From NCBI RefSeq assembly GCF_003014495.1, contig NZ_PYGC01000006.1:62001-126000 (forward strand): 64,000 nt of DNA, written 5' to 3'. The stretch comes from Prolixibacter denitrificans. Lineage in GTDB: Bacteria; Bacteroidota; Bacteroidia; Bacteroidales; Prolixibacteraceae. The notes beneath the pieces were generated by a model, which had not been told where the DNA came from, ran no database searches, and worked only from the letters and a program-made list of their open reading frames with translations. This document shows, in pieces, positions 1 to 9,319 of this stretch; position 1 is the first letter of the stretch; each line of letters starts with the position of its first letter. A program made the position numbers and the translations under genes.

Positions 1-24
1 AACGCTTTTTAGCATTTGTATAAG

Positions 25-52
25 AAAAGCCCACTTTTTTCAGCAGGCTTTT
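25..52 (-). terminator. Probable terminator of TonB receptor operon
   Basis: AAAAGCC (25-32 region) pairs with GGCTTTT (46-52) around a loop, and the minus-strand product ends in a U-rich tail. It lies 13 bp beyond the stop codon of the TonB receptor gene. The stem is short, so this is a moderate call. Confidence 0.5.
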
Positions 53-64
53 CATTAAAGACGA

Positions 65-2527
65 TTATCTAAGTTTTGAATCGATGGGAATCTGGAGTTT
101 AAAACTGAAGTTTCGTCCCATGTTGTAAACGCCTTCACGTCCGGTAGCATAGTTTATCCCGGTATACTTCAACCTGCTTAAGTGACTTTGGTAAGCTACG
201 TCCGCCAGGTTGTCGGCCTGCAGCCAAAGAGAGAACCGTTTTTTGTTGTTCCAGTAAATGTCTGTTCCGATGCCGGCGTGCAACAACGTATAAGCCGGAG
301 TCCTGGTCTCGGTTCCAAATGCTGAGTAGAATTTATTTTGAGTGAAATCATGTTCAAGCCCAAACTCGATGTAACCGTTGCGCAGTGTTTTCCCTTTCGG
401 GAAGATATCGGCCCGGAGCGTCGATTGAAAACGAGGCGCCGGAATCAAAGGCAGATTCTTCATCGAATCGGGTTGGTTGAGCTGCACACCGCGCACATAC
501 GAAAAGCTGTTTTCAAAATGCAGCCAGTCGAGCGGGTGCGGGTGAATATCAACATGCACTTCACCACCGTACAGATGCGCGTCACCCGAAACATACTTGA
601 ACGCCGGAACTCCATCCATGATGGAATCCTGCGATGCAAAGCCGTTCAACTTCCGTGAAAAGATGAAGTTGTGAATCCGGTTACTGAAAAGGTCGAGCTC
701 AGCAGAAACGTGTTCGGTATTCAATCCGGTTGCGAGATCGAATTGCCAGCTGTTTTCCGGTTTCAGGTCGGGGTTCCCGATTTCATATTTCTGCGTTCCT
801 TCATGAACGCCGTTTGATCCGAGCTCGGCAATATTCGGTGCGCGGAATCCGCGGGAGATATTCAACTTTCCGTAAAAGCTTTCCGAAAACTGATAAGTGG
901 CTCCCAGACTTCCTGAAACGCCGCTAAAATCGGAATGGAACGAAGGAAAGCGTTCGGTGGCTCCCGGCGCAGTAGACGAAACCGCTTCCTCAGCATTGTT
1001 GAGGTAGAGCGATTCTCCATGCTCCGAACGACGGTCGAAACGCAGACCGCCGCTCAAATCGAGGTGGTCGATATTCTTTCTGGCCATCACAAAAACACCG
1101 GCGTCGAACAGGTGGTAATCAGGAACCAGGTATTCCGTTCCCTTATTCATCGAATGCTGAAACATACCGTTGACACCGAATGAAATATTCATCGAGTTGG
1201 ATTCGGGTAGCAGGTAACGCACGTCGTAGTTCAGAGTATTTAGTTTGAGATACAAACCGTATTGTTCCGGATTGGCAATATCGCTGTACTCCTGGCGGTT
1301 GTTTTGCTGAAATCCGAAAATGGTTTTCAGGTTTCCTTTTCCGGTAACGAAATTGTTTTTCAAAATAGCTTTGTAGTGGTGGATTTGCTGGTACGGCATT
1401 CCTTGTTTGTAGGACATGAAATCGGAGTGTGTTGCCAGTGTTTCATCCGGCTGACCGTTCACCATCACTGGTTTTAAGAATTTCCCGGTCAGGCTGTCAC
1501 GTTCGCCTTCTACAATGCCGGGAACCATATGATAGTAACTCAGAATCAGGTGTGAATACCCCCACGATTTATTGAGACCAATCACGCCATTCAGGGCATC
1601 TTCTTTGAACCGGGAATCGTACACATAACCGTCGTACTTGTTTTTGTAATCGTGGGCTCGTTTGTTACTGTAACGCAGATTCCAAAGAAGCCCGTTTTGG
1701 TTGGCACCAAGATGCAGCGAATACCCCAGCAAACCGTTGTTGGTTTGGTAGTTGGTCAGCACGCCGCCCTGCAGATGATCTTCCGGTATTTGAGGCTCTG
1801 ATATAAGGTTGATAACGCCGGCCATGGCATCGGAACCATAGGCCAAGCTAGCCGGACCTTTCAGGATTTCGGCCCGTTTGACATCATACTGGTCGATTTC
1901 GATTCCGTGCTCGCCGCCCCACTGCTGGCCTTCCTGGCGAATACCGTCATTCACTACAACAACGCGGTTGAAACCCAGCCCGCGAATGACCGGCTTGGAA
2001 ATTCCGGCACCGGTTGTCACCTGCGAAATGCCCGGTTCTTTTGCTAGTGCATCAATGATGTTAGACGATGCATTTTGCAACAATTTGGTCTTGGGAACAA
2101 TCTCGATGGGAGTTGGCGTCCGGTTTTGAGTAGCGGCTTTGGAAAGTCCGGTTACCACCACCTCGTTGATTTCGGTTACCGAAGGATTCATGGCAAAATT
2201 CTTCTCATGAACCTCCGACAAATCGATGTTTTCGGCAATGAGCTTGTAGCCGATGAACCGCACCTGAACCATCACTTTGGACGCAGGAAGATTATCGACT
2301 TTGAAGTTACCGTTCATGTCGGTTACGGTTCCGGTCATCAAATCGGGGAAGTAGATGCTGACACCCGGCAACGATTCACCTGTTTTGGCATCAGTCACTT
2401 TTCCTGTAAATGAAGTTTTGGCCGCGTCAGCAGGCGCTGCTGTTACGATAAATGGTAACAATAAAACAATAATGGAAATGAGGAATATCTTTTTGATCAT
2501 TTTCTTCAATTGATTAGATGTGTTCAT
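65..2527 (-). CDS. TonB-dependent outer membrane receptor (CarboxypepD_reg type)
   Basis: Outer membrane active-transport receptor of about 820 residues, usual for the family. An N-terminal signal peptide (MIKKIFLISIIVLLLPF core) is followed by a carboxypeptidase-regulatory-like domain (about residues 38-98, with GKVTDAKTGESLPGVSI). Next come the plug (about 120-240, containing VIRGLGFNRVVVVNDG and AEILKGPASLAYGSDAMAGVINL) and a 22-strand-type barrel to the C terminus. The start is the ATG at 2527 (MNTSNQ). An in-frame GTG at 2608 would add 27 uncharged-poor residues ahead of the signal and is unlikely; ATG 2500 (MIKK) is also possible. It is the last gene after the His-rich protein at 2700-3035. 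The substrate cannot be read from sequence. The His-rich neighbour makes a metal or metal chelate plausible, but that is inference. Confidence 0.93.
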   Translation of the reverse strand: MNTSNQLKKMIKKIFLISIIVLLLPFIVTAAPADAAKTSFTGKVTDAKTGESLPGVSIYFPDLMTGTVTDMNGNFKVDNLPASKVMVQVRFIGYKLIAENIDLSEVHEKNFAMNPSVTEINEVVVTGLSKAATQNRTPTPIEIVPKTKLLQNASSNIIDALAKEPGISQVTTGAGISKPVIRGLGFNRVVVVNDGIRQEGQQWGGEHGIEIDQYDVKRAEILKGPASLAYGSDAMAGVINLISEPQIPEDHLQGGVLTNYQTNNGLLGYSLHLGANQNGLLWNLRYSNKRAHDYKNKYDGYVYDSRFKEDALNGVIGLNKSWGYSHLILSYYHMVPGIVEGERDSLTGKFLKPVMVNGQPDETLATHSDFMSYKQGMPYQQIHHYKAILKNNFVTGKGNLKTIFGFQQNNRQEYSDIANPEQYGLYLKLNTLNYDVRYLLPESNSMNISFGVNGMFQHSMNKGTEYLVPDYHLFDAGVFVMARKNIDHLDLSGGLRFDRRSEHGESLYLNNAEEAVSSTAPGATERFPSFHSDFSGVSGSLGATYQFSESFYGKLNISRGFRAPNIAELGSNGVHEGTQKYEIGNPDLKPENSWQFDLATGLNTEHVSAELDLFSNRIHNFIFSRKLNGFASQDSIMDGVPAFKYVSGDAHLYGGEVHVDIHPHPLDWLHFENSFSYVRGVQLNQPDSMKNLPLIPAPRFQSTLRADIFPKGKTLRNGYIEFGLEHDFTQNKFYSAFGTETRTPAYTLLHAGIGTDIYWNNKKRFSLWLQADNLADVAYQSHLSRLKYTGINYATGREGVYNMGRNFSFKLQIPIDSKLR

Positions 2528-2699
2528 TTTACCTGATGTTCTTTTCGGACATACGTTCCCATCGGAACATATTCCTTTCTGATCGAAGTCACTATGAATA
2601 ACATACACGGTTATCCTATGCGAAATAATACGCAGGATTCAGGTGGCTTCGGATGAGCCGTTTAGGGTTTCCTTCCGGGAAATGAGCTAAAGGCTATAT

Positions 2700-3035
2700 T
2701 TATGCAGTGTGTGGGAGTGAAAGTGTGGGCGGGGCGCGCAGGAAAAAGAAATGTGTAAATTCGGCAAAACGCTGTTCGGGTAAAAGGGTATTGACGATCG
2801 GTTTACCGTCTAGAACAACATGCGCTTGCTCATTATCCGTTCCAATGTAATGAACAAAATGGAACTGGTTGATCGGACAGGTGTCTTCATGACTGAGAAC
2901 CGACGAATCACCGGAAGTGTGGATAGCTTTATGATGGTGAACATACCAGTGAATAGACGGTACCAACAGCGGTTGTGTAAACGCTGCCAGATGAAAAGCG
3001 ACCAGTAAAAGCAGATTAAATCGGTTCCGTCTCAT
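2700..3035 (-). CDS. Small secreted His-rich protein preceding TonB receptor
   Basis: 111-residue protein of unknown family. A hydrophobic N-terminal segment (FNLLLLVAFHLAAFTQPLL) acts as signal or anchor. It is followed by a His-rich stretch (IHWYVHHHKAIHTSG, about residues 28-42), SHEDTCP and FHFVHYIG, giving many potential metal ligands and one Cys. It lies upstream of, and in the same direction as, the TonB receptor gene, so the two are probably co-transcribed. Two other small secreted His/Cys-rich proteins in this window (55414-55839 and 61659-62048) precede metal-efflux pumps, which suggests a periplasmic metal-binding or sensing role. Function is otherwise unknown. Confidence 0.72.
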   Translation of the reverse strand: MRRNRFNLLLLVAFHLAAFTQPLLVPSIHWYVHHHKAIHTSGDSSVLSHEDTCPINQFHFVHYIGTDNEQAHVVLDGKPIVNTLLPEQRFAEFTHFFFLRAPPTLSLPHTA

Positions 3036-3076
3036 CGGAGTTATAAAAATTGTCCGGTTCTTTTAAGAAACTGTCG

Positions 3077-3084
3077 CAAAAATA
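3077..3084 (-). promoter_or_regulatory. Candidate -7 element (TATTTTTG) for 2700-3035 gene
   Basis: On the minus strand TATTTTTG matches the Bacteroidota primary sigma -7 consensus TAnnTTTG. It would place the transcript start about 36 nt before the ATG at 3035. No convincing TTTG -33 element was seen at the right spacing. Confidence 0.35.
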
Positions 3085-3134
3085 ACACGACGTCCGCTGG
3101 AAATGTTTTAACGAACGTTAAAATAAAAGTGAAC

Positions 3135-3638
3135 CTAGGAGGACTTAAGCTTCTTTTTCCACGGTTTTAGCACCGAAATAACTGCCGCAAAGAGAATTGT
3201 GCAAAGTTGAATGATTCCAAAAATCATCAACATTTTTTGGTTGTGCAGAAAAGTGTGGTTATGAAAAGCCCCCAATCCCTGTGTCCGGGAGATTTCAGCC
3301 ATTCCCGACAGCCATGGGCCGAGCGGATAGGTTCCGAAAGAAATACCTGCCAGTAAAATGATCCATTTCACGGTAATCCAGCGATGTTTGAACCAGCCCC
3401 ATTTGGTGAAAATGGAATAGAGAAGAGCTGTCAGCAAGGTTCCGTTAGCACCGACCACAATCACATACCAGTCGATGAAGTCCATGGTGGAAAGAATGCC
3501 GTACAATTCGTCTCCGGTTTCCGGGTGAAGGAAAAACTGTTTCAGATTAATGCTGAACGCGCCGCCAATCCAAAGGGCGACGAAAAAGAGATGGAATATC
3601 TTCAGCCACTTTTGTCCATTTGCCGTCAGTTTTCTCAT
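3135..3638 (-). CDS. Four-helix integral membrane protein (DUF2269/CopD-like)
   Basis: 167 residues with about four membrane helices: WLKIFHLFFVALWIGGAF, a helix around WYVIVVGANGTLLTALLYSIF, WITVKWIILLAGISFG and MLMIFGIIQLCTILFAAVISVL. The opening 'K..H.....W.GGA' with a His in helix 1 resembles the DUF2269/CopD-like integral membrane group, whose members carry conserved His residues. The basic C-terminal tail (KPWKKKLKSS) is probably cytoplasmic. It lies upstream of the His-rich/TonB pair on the same strand, with a 99-bp gap that contains a candidate promoter, so it may be a separate unit. Function unknown. Confidence 0.75.
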   Translation of the reverse strand: MRKLTANGQKWLKIFHLFFVALWIGGAFSINLKQFFLHPETGDELYGILSTMDFIDWYVIVVGANGTLLTALLYSIFTKWGWFKHRWITVKWIILLAGISFGTYPLGPWLSGMAEISRTQGLGAFHNHTFLHNQKMLMIFGIIQLCTILFAAVISVLKPWKKKLKSS

Positions 3639-3743
3639 GGTTAGTTGGTTTGGTATCGAGGATTAAAAAAATGATTCTGGTTTTGTCTATGAGTGCCACG
3701 GGACTCTATAGACTTTCATTTTAAGTCACTGTTATGGTCGTTT

Positions 3744-4388
3744 TTAAGGATAAACGAAACCAAATTTGAATTCAATTAGCCTGTCATTCTCAAATTTATA
3801 GTCACTATAGTACTCAGGCATATTGTATCTCTGAAGAAATTTTGAATTTTTATAGTTATTGATTTGATAGCGTAAAATGGTTATTGCGTTGCTTTTTACA
3901 ATACTATCAGGTTTACCTTTAATGGCTTTCAGTCTAGTCAATGGTATCCCTAACCTTATTCCACTTTCTGTCTTAAATTCTTTATCTGGTGTAACTCTGG
4001 TATTTTTGTTCATTTGAGTTACGTATTCTACTTTAAATTCTGAAAATCGTTTTGTTACATTGCCAGGGTGAAAATAAAAGGTTAGTTTTTGTTTCTCGTC
4101 ACTGGAGAGTACATCTGAATGTGGGAAGCCATTATCTACAAGTCTTTTCATAACATTCTTACCAAGATATTCGTTGATATTCTTCGAGTTTTCCAGACAT
4201 ATCTTACCAATTGTGGTATCTGGTTTAAATATTAGTTTATGGTCTTCTAAGTGTTTAGTTGGTCGATTGGTATTGTCTATTGGGGAATCTGCTTGATTAC
4301 TCTGTTTGTCTTTTTGTTTTTGTCCTGTTTTATTGAAACAGCTGGTGAAAATTAAAAGCACCCAAATTATTAAGACTGTTTTTTTCAT
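3744..4388 (-). CDS. Lipoprotein of unknown function
   Basis: 214 residues. The N terminus (KKTVLIIWVLLIFTSC) is a type II signal peptide with the acylated Cys at residue 17. A Lys/Asn/Gln-rich linker (NKTGQKQKDKQSNQ) follows. The mature part contains a recognisable repeat-free alpha/beta region with KFDNGFPHSD-like and YRYQINNYKNSKFL-like segments, and no domain I can name. The coding stretch is more AT-rich and Asn/Lys-rich than its neighbours, which may indicate a separate origin. Neighbours are a membrane protein and a DUF89 phosphatase, with no clear operon link. Confidence 0.72.
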   Translation of the reverse strand: MKKTVLIIWVLLIFTSCFNKTGQKQKDKQSNQADSPIDNTNRPTKHLEDHKLIFKPDTTIGKICLENSKNINEYLGKNVMKRLVDNGFPHSDVLSSDEKQKLTFYFHPGNVTKRFSEFKVEYVTQMNKNTRVTPDKEFKTESGIRLGIPLTRLKAIKGKPDSIVKSNAITILRYQINNYKNSKFLQRYNMPEYYSDYKFENDRLIEFKFGFVYP

Positions 4389-4438
4389 AATCTACGTTTC
4401 GTTTTGCATGTAGCCTAATTGGCTATTCAAAGAGGTAA

Positions 4439-5293
4439 TCAATTTTTCATCAGATGGTTGTGTGCGACGACAAAATCTCCTTTTTGTACGCCCAGCTTAT
4501 CGCCAATCAACGGGCACTTTACCATGAGGAGATAGAAGATTGACTTTTCCCGGTTTCCCAGAAGCCCTTCGAGGTTGCCTTGTCCTTTGGAGATAATGAC
4601 ATCAGCTTGCCGGTAAACATCCAGAAACTCGTCGGAAACGAGGTGTAGCAGAGTAGAAGGTGCATCAGCTCCGTTGCTAATCACTCGTGCATATTGGTCG
4701 ATGCCGACGCTCTGGGCATCTTCCATGGTCACGTCGTTGATAACCGGTCTTCCGCGCACAGCGTAAACTACTCCCGGGTGATTCAAGGTTTCGAGAAATA
4801 GCTTGTCCATGACGATTTCGCCGGCATTGTCGCCCAGGTAGAGAATCGTATCAGCCTGTTCCAGTTTTTCACGAAGAAGTTGTGAATGGTTGATGGCAAA
4901 GTCGCTGTTCAGGACTTTTTCGAAAGTCTCATCCACATCAAATTCAGGGTTGGCCGCATAATCGATAATGTTGCCGCCAATGGCCAGACGAAGGGCCGTT
5001 TCGAAAGGATTTTCACTCTGCTGTACTTTTTCCCTCCAGTGATGGTATTGAGTCAATAAACCGTTGTTCGACTGGATCTTTAATTCCCGGTAGGGATCGT
5101 CGTCTTGCAACATCTCACGGATTTTCTGATGATTCCGGCGACTGACATCAGCCGGCAGCATTTTCCCATTTTCAGCACCCAGAAAGCGAAGAAAATCTTT
5201 CATGTGCGCTTCTTTGGTTTCTTCCGGAAAGGGATGCGATTCGAGCAATTTATCGAACGATTTTACCAGACAAGTGTAACAACGGTGATCCAT
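4439..5293 (-). CDS. DUF89/ARMT1-like metal-dependent phosphatase
   Basis: 284 residues, DUF89 family. Family members are metal-dependent phosphatases that remove damaged or over-reactive sugar or cofactor phosphates in the cytoplasm. Seen here are the N-terminal Cys pair typical of the bacterial/archaeal subfamily (MDHRCYTCLVKSF) and the metal-binding core LYLGDNAGEIVMDKL, with the Asp-Asn pair. VRGRPVINDVTMEDA and VISKGQGNLEGL follow in the usual order. The start is ATG 5293, because the MDHRCYTC start matches family N termini; upstream in-frame codons to 5401 encode basic, non-conserved residues. Substrate unknown. Confidence 0.85.
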   Translation of the reverse strand: MDHRCYTCLVKSFDKLLESHPFPEETKEAHMKDFLRFLGAENGKMLPADVSRRNHQKIREMLQDDDPYRELKIQSNNGLLTQYHHWREKVQQSENPFETALRLAIGGNIIDYAANPEFDVDETFEKVLNSDFAINHSQLLREKLEQADTILYLGDNAGEIVMDKLFLETLNHPGVVYAVRGRPVINDVTMEDAQSVGIDQYARVISNGADAPSTLLHLVSDEFLDVYRQADVIISKGQGNLEGLLGNREKSIFYLLMVKCPLIGDKLGVQKGDFVVAHNHLMKN

Positions 5294-5478
5294 GATGCGT
5301 CTTTTAGTTAGGGAATTGTAAAAGTAAAAACGAATTGGTTTAAACCAAAGGAAATGATGGCGGGAGAGGTGGCGAAAACATTTTGACGTCGTTGATTTCA
5401 AAGGGTTTTATCCTTAACTTACTATATCGGGTGCGCAAGGGGGCGGATGGAGTATGTTGACCAACTAAACTAAAGGGG

Positions 5479-8400
5479 ATGAAATTGAAAGCTGCCAGCT
5501 ATATCTTTTTTTTCTGTTTTTTCCTGTCTGTTACTGCTCCGACCTACGGAAACAGCAACCATGTGCGGTTTAGGCGAATAACAATCAACGATGGGTTGTC
5601 GCTCAGTTCGGTTTATTGTATTCGGCAGGACAGCATGGGATTTATGTGGTTTGCCACAGAAGATGGCCTGAACAAGTACGACGGCAAAAATTTCACGATT
5701 TACCGGCCGGAACAACGAAATCCAAATAGTCTGACGTATAAATGGATTGAGCAGATTTTTGTTGCTCCCGACGGCATTTTATGGTTTGGCTCCCGAGGTG
5801 GACTTACCCGGTTCGATCCGCGCACCGAAACTTTTACCCGGTTCAAACATCAGCCCGGGAATGAGTTTTCCCTCACCAGTGATACTATTACCACGCTTTT
5901 TCACGATGGAGGAAAGTATCTGTATGTCGGCACGCTGGGTGGTCTGAATCGCATCCGGCAGGATAGTCTTTCGGTGGAACGAATCAGAATGCCGGTTGCC
6001 AACCGTCGGGTGCGGATCAATACCTTGTTGCCTGAGAACAATAACACGCTGTGGATAGGTACGGATGCAGGACTTTTTAAGTGCGATCCGGCAAAGGGAG
6101 TTGTTACACAGCCTCCGGGCCTGTTTCCCCAGGGAATCCCGGTTTCGGTGACCGCATTGGCTATAAAAGACAGTGACTTATGGATTGGAACCACCGATGG
6201 ATTGGTGCACTATTCATCGGTAACCAAACGAACCCGCCACTACCGTATCCCCAACTCCAATGAGGAACACAGTGACGGACAGATAGTGGAAAACCTGCTG
6301 GTAGATGGTGACCGGGCGCTTTGGATTGTCAGTAGCTTCGGGCTTTCGAAACTCGATTTTGCCACGGATAGACTTCAATCGAAAATTCGTTCTTTCGCTT
6401 CGACCAATAGTTTGTCGATCAATACAAATAAAGCCATTCTGAAGGATCGGACGGGGCATATCTGGTACGGTTCGCACGGGGATGGTCTTTATCGAATCGA
6501 TCCATTAACCGGAGAGCGAAATCATTATGTGAATAGTCCGGCCGATGTTGAAAGCTTGTCGGAGAACTTCATCAACTGCATTTACGAAGATGAGGCGGGC
6601 GTTATCTGGGTCGGAACTTTCGGTGCCGGAATCAGTATCTACGATCCCAATGCGCACCAGGTGGAATTGTGGCGGCACGATCCACTGGAAGAAAACAGCT
6701 TGCCCAGTAATTTCGTCTGGTCGATACTTGAAGCCCGCGACGGTACTTTATGGATAGGCACGAACGACCGGGGACTGGCACGGTACTGGCCGCAAACCGG
6801 AAATTTCACCTTCTACGAACATCAGCCGGGCATTGCTTCTTCGTTGTCCGAATCAGCTGTCAGGGCCGTTTTTCAGGACAGGAAAGGAAATATCTGGGTG
6901 GGTACGGACGGTGGCGGATTGAACAAATTCCGGCCGGCGACCGGCACATTTCAGCATTTCCGTTCGATTCCGGATGATAGCACCACGTTGACCGGAAATA
7001 CGGCCAGGGTGATTTATGAGGACAAAGATGGCTACCTATGGATTGGTACGCGGGAAGGTCTCAACCGGATGGACCCGACAACCGGGAAATGCATTCGCTA
7101 CCGACATGAATCCGGCGATCCGCGTAGCCTTTCGCATGACATCATCTTTGCGTCCATTCTGCAGGACGAAAAGGGGTATCTGTGGATTGGTACCTATGGC
7201 GGCGGACTGAATCGTCTCGATATTCAAAAAGGAGAGTTCACTCATTACCGTTCCAATCCAAACGACCCGGAAAGCCTGTCGGATGACAATGTTTTCTCCA
7301 TTTTCGAGGAGAAAGAAGGCGTGATGTGGGTTGCCACCAACGATGGCTTTAATCGCTTCGATACGCATACGGGGAAATTTCAGCGGTTCACCACTCAAGA
7401 CGGACTTCCCAGTAATGTGGTCTACGGTATCTTGCCGGATGAAGAGGGGAATCTCTGGCTGAGCACGAATGGTGGAATCTGTCGGTTCAACCTGAAAGAT
7501 TATTCAACGAAGAACTACGACGTAAACGACGGTTTGCAAAGTAATGAGTTCAATGCAGGCGCTTATCACCGGGGACGCAATGGAAAACTTTATTTTGGCG
7601 GAGTTTACGGATTGAACATTATCGAACCGGATAAACTGAAACCGGTTGCCAACGATGCGGAGGTTGTTATTACCAGTATGGATGTGCTTGGCAGTGAAGT
7701 ACAAGTAAAACCGGACCGGGACATAAAAGAGGAAGAAAAAGGCATTTACCAGGTGACTGAAGAGGAAGGGAAATTTACCCTGCCGGTGAGTATTTCCTAT
7801 GCAAAAGCAATCAAGCTGAACTATCGGCATCGGTTTTTAGCACTGGAATTTGCCGCGCTGAAATGTCCCGTTGGCGCGACGAACCGCTTTGCCTATCGGA
7901 TGGAAAACCTCGACATGGGTTGGACTCATGCCGGCACCCGAAACTACATATCGTTCGCCAATATGGATGCCGGAACCTATGTGCTGAATGTAAAGGCGCA
8001 GAACTCCGACGGCCAGTGGAGCCCGCACCAGGCGCGACTGAGCATCATTATTACGCCGCCGTTTTACCGTACCTGGTGGTTTATGATGTTTGAGTTTTTG
8101 TTTGCTTTGGGAATTAGTTTGTTGATTTATCACTACCTGGTAAAAGCGAAAACCAACCGGCTACTGAAACGGCAGAACCGGCAAATCGCCGAGGCTAACC
8201 GTCAGCTGACCGAATCGGAACACAACCTGTTGGAACTGAACGCTACCAAAGATAAATTCTTCTCCATCATTGCGCACGATTTAAAGAATCCCTTTACCAG
8301 TCTGCTTTCCATTACCGATCTATTGCTGGAGGATTTTGAGCACGCCGACGAGGAAGACAAGCATTTGGGCATGAAGAGAGTGAATGATGCCATCAAGGAA

Positions 8401-8937
8401 ATCTATTCCCTGTTGGAAAATCTGCTGACCTGGTCGAGAGCGCAGACCGGCCGCATTAACTTTGAGCCTCGTCCGTTTAATCTCTCGAATGTGGTGTACG
8501 AGAACATCAATTTACACCGGGTCCCGGCTGAACGGAAAGGCATTCACCTGCAAACCGAACTGGAAGAAAACATCATGGCGTTTGGCGACCGTGACATGAT
8601 CAATACCGTCGTTCGGAACTTGTTGAGCAATGCTGTCAAATTCACCAGCGAAGGGAAAAAGATTGCTGTGAAAGTGAAGAAAAACAGTCATGACGTGGAA
8701 GTCCGGGTGAAAGATGAGGGACTGGGAATCGCGAAGGAGAATCTGAATATGCTCTTCCGCATCGATATGAAATTCAAGTCGAAGGGGACGCATGGTGAAC
8801 GAGGAACTGGTTTAGGACTGATTTTGTGCAAGGAGTTTATCGAGCGGCATGGCGGGAAGATTGGAGTGAAGAGCAAAGTCGATAAAGGAAGTACGTTCTA
8901 TTTTACCATTCCGGTTACGCCGGAAATTATATCGTAA
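5479..8937 (+). CDS. Membrane sensor histidine kinase with two-component-regulator propeller
   Basis: 1152 residues. After a signal peptide (1-24) comes a periplasmic sensor built of about a dozen propeller blades of the Reg_prop type, with repeated motifs such as W.GT..GGL.R.D and DxxGxLWIGT. A Y_Y_Y domain follows (about 770-850), then one membrane helix (about 862-885), a coiled linker, HisKA (phospho-acceptor His933 in SIIAHDLKNP) and an HATPase domain: N box Asn1047/1051, G1 Asp1079 and G2 GTGLGL 1109-1114. Many relatives in Bacteroidota, the hybrid two-component systems of polysaccharide loci, continue into REC plus AraC-type HTH. This one stops after the ATPase domain, so it needs a separate response regulator, and none is adjacent. 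No SusC/D or glycoside hydrolase genes are near it. Confidence 0.93.
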   Translation: MKLKAASYIFFFCFFLSVTAPTYGNSNHVRFRRITINDGLSLSSVYCIRQDSMGFMWFATEDGLNKYDGKNFTIYRPEQRNPNSLTYKWIEQIFVAPDGILWFGSRGGLTRFDPRTETFTRFKHQPGNEFSLTSDTITTLFHDGGKYLYVGTLGGLNRIRQDSLSVERIRMPVANRRVRINTLLPENNNTLWIGTDAGLFKCDPAKGVVTQPPGLFPQGIPVSVTALAIKDSDLWIGTTDGLVHYSSVTKRTRHYRIPNSNEEHSDGQIVENLLVDGDRALWIVSSFGLSKLDFATDRLQSKIRSFASTNSLSINTNKAILKDRTGHIWYGSHGDGLYRIDPLTGERNHYVNSPADVESLSENFINCIYEDEAGVIWVGTFGAGISIYDPNAHQVELWRHDPLEENSLPSNFVWSILEARDGTLWIGTNDRGLARYWPQTGNFTFYEHQPGIASSLSESAVRAVFQDRKGNIWVGTDGGGLNKFRPATGTFQHFRSIPDDSTTLTGNTARVIYEDKDGYLWIGTREGLNRMDPTTGKCIRYRHESGDPRSLSHDIIFASILQDEKGYLWIGTYGGGLNRLDIQKGEFTHYRSNPNDPESLSDDNVFSIFEEKEGVMWVATNDGFNRFDTHTGKFQRFTTQDGLPSNVVYGILPDEEGNLWLSTNGGICRFNLKDYSTKNYDVNDGLQSNEFNAGAYHRGRNGKLYFGGVYGLNIIEPDKLKPVANDAEVVITSMDVLGSEVQVKPDRDIKEEEKGIYQVTEEEGKFTLPVSISYAKAIKLNYRHRFLALEFAALKCPVGATNRFAYRMENLDMGWTHAGTRNYISFANMDAGTYVLNVKAQNSDGQWSPHQARLSIIITPPFYRTWWFMMFEFLFALGISLLIYHYLVKAKTNRLLKRQNRQIAEANRQLTESEHNLLELNATKDKFFSIIAHDLKNPFTSLLSITDLLLEDFEHADEEDKHLGMKRVNDAIKEIYSLLENLLTWSRAQTGRINFEPRPFNLSNVVYENINLHRVPAERKGIHLQTELEENIMAFGDRDMINTVVRNLLSNAVKFTSEGKKIAVKVKKNSHDVEVRVKDEGLGIAKENLNMLFRIDMKFKSKGTHGERGTGLGLILCKEFIERHGGKIGVKSKVDKGSTFYFTIPVTPEIIS

Positions 8938-9117
8938 GACAGCAGATAGCAGATAGCAGATAGCAGATAGCAGACAGTAGACACTAGACGAGTGAGGTTT
9001 CAGGTTTAAAAAGTGCAAAGATTTAAGTGTTAAGTTTTAAGAAGGGTTACAGGTTACAAGTTGTGCTATGAGGTTGCTGTGTTTTCTGTTGTTCCAAATG
9101 TTTCTGTGGTTTCTATT
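8937..9117. repeat. Intergenic island of 7-bp then 9-bp periodic DNA
   Basis: Eight in-phase heptamers of the form AGAYNNN (four of them AGATAGC) run from 8937 to 8992; the first base is the last base of the kinase stop codon. Further 7-bp-phased units follow (GTTTCAG, TTTAAGT, GTTACAG; about 8999-9070). After those, 9-bp-phased units run from 9073 to 9117 (GTTGCTGTG, GTTCCAAAT, GTTTCTGTG, GTTTCTATT). No credible gene is present. A matching island lies at 10502-10672. Confidence 0.8.
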
Positions 9118-9128
9118 GTCATCAGCCT

Positions 9129-9190
9129 GTAGGGCTGAAATAGCATAGCCCGGGGTAAGGAAACGTAGTTTTCGCCACCCCGGGTTTAGA
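9129..9190. repeat. REP-like hairpin element
   Basis: CCCGGGGT at 9149-9156 is the exact inverse of ACCCCGGG at 9177-9184, separated by 20 bases, with GTAGGGCTGAAAT just before the stem. The arrangement resembles dispersed extragenic palindromes. An open frame crossing it on the minus strand (9037-9330) has no recognisable protein character and is not called. Confidence 0.5.
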
Positions 9191-9319
9191 TTGTGTGAAC
9201 GGTAAGAGGCGCACATTCCGGCCATCATTGAAATGGAAACGTTGTTGCGCCGCACGGGGAGGCCTATTTCAGGTTTCCGGTTGTGCTGTTTCCAGGTTGC
9301 AATGGTTTCTATGTAGGCT

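Noticed and set aside
2528-2699. Cobalamin or other riboswitch before the TonB receptor gene
   Set aside because: No conserved B12-box or other aptamer core could be recognised.
8937-8992. CRISPR-like array of short repeats
   Set aside because: Units are 7 bp with no spacers and they vary; no cas genes are near. It is simple periodic DNA.
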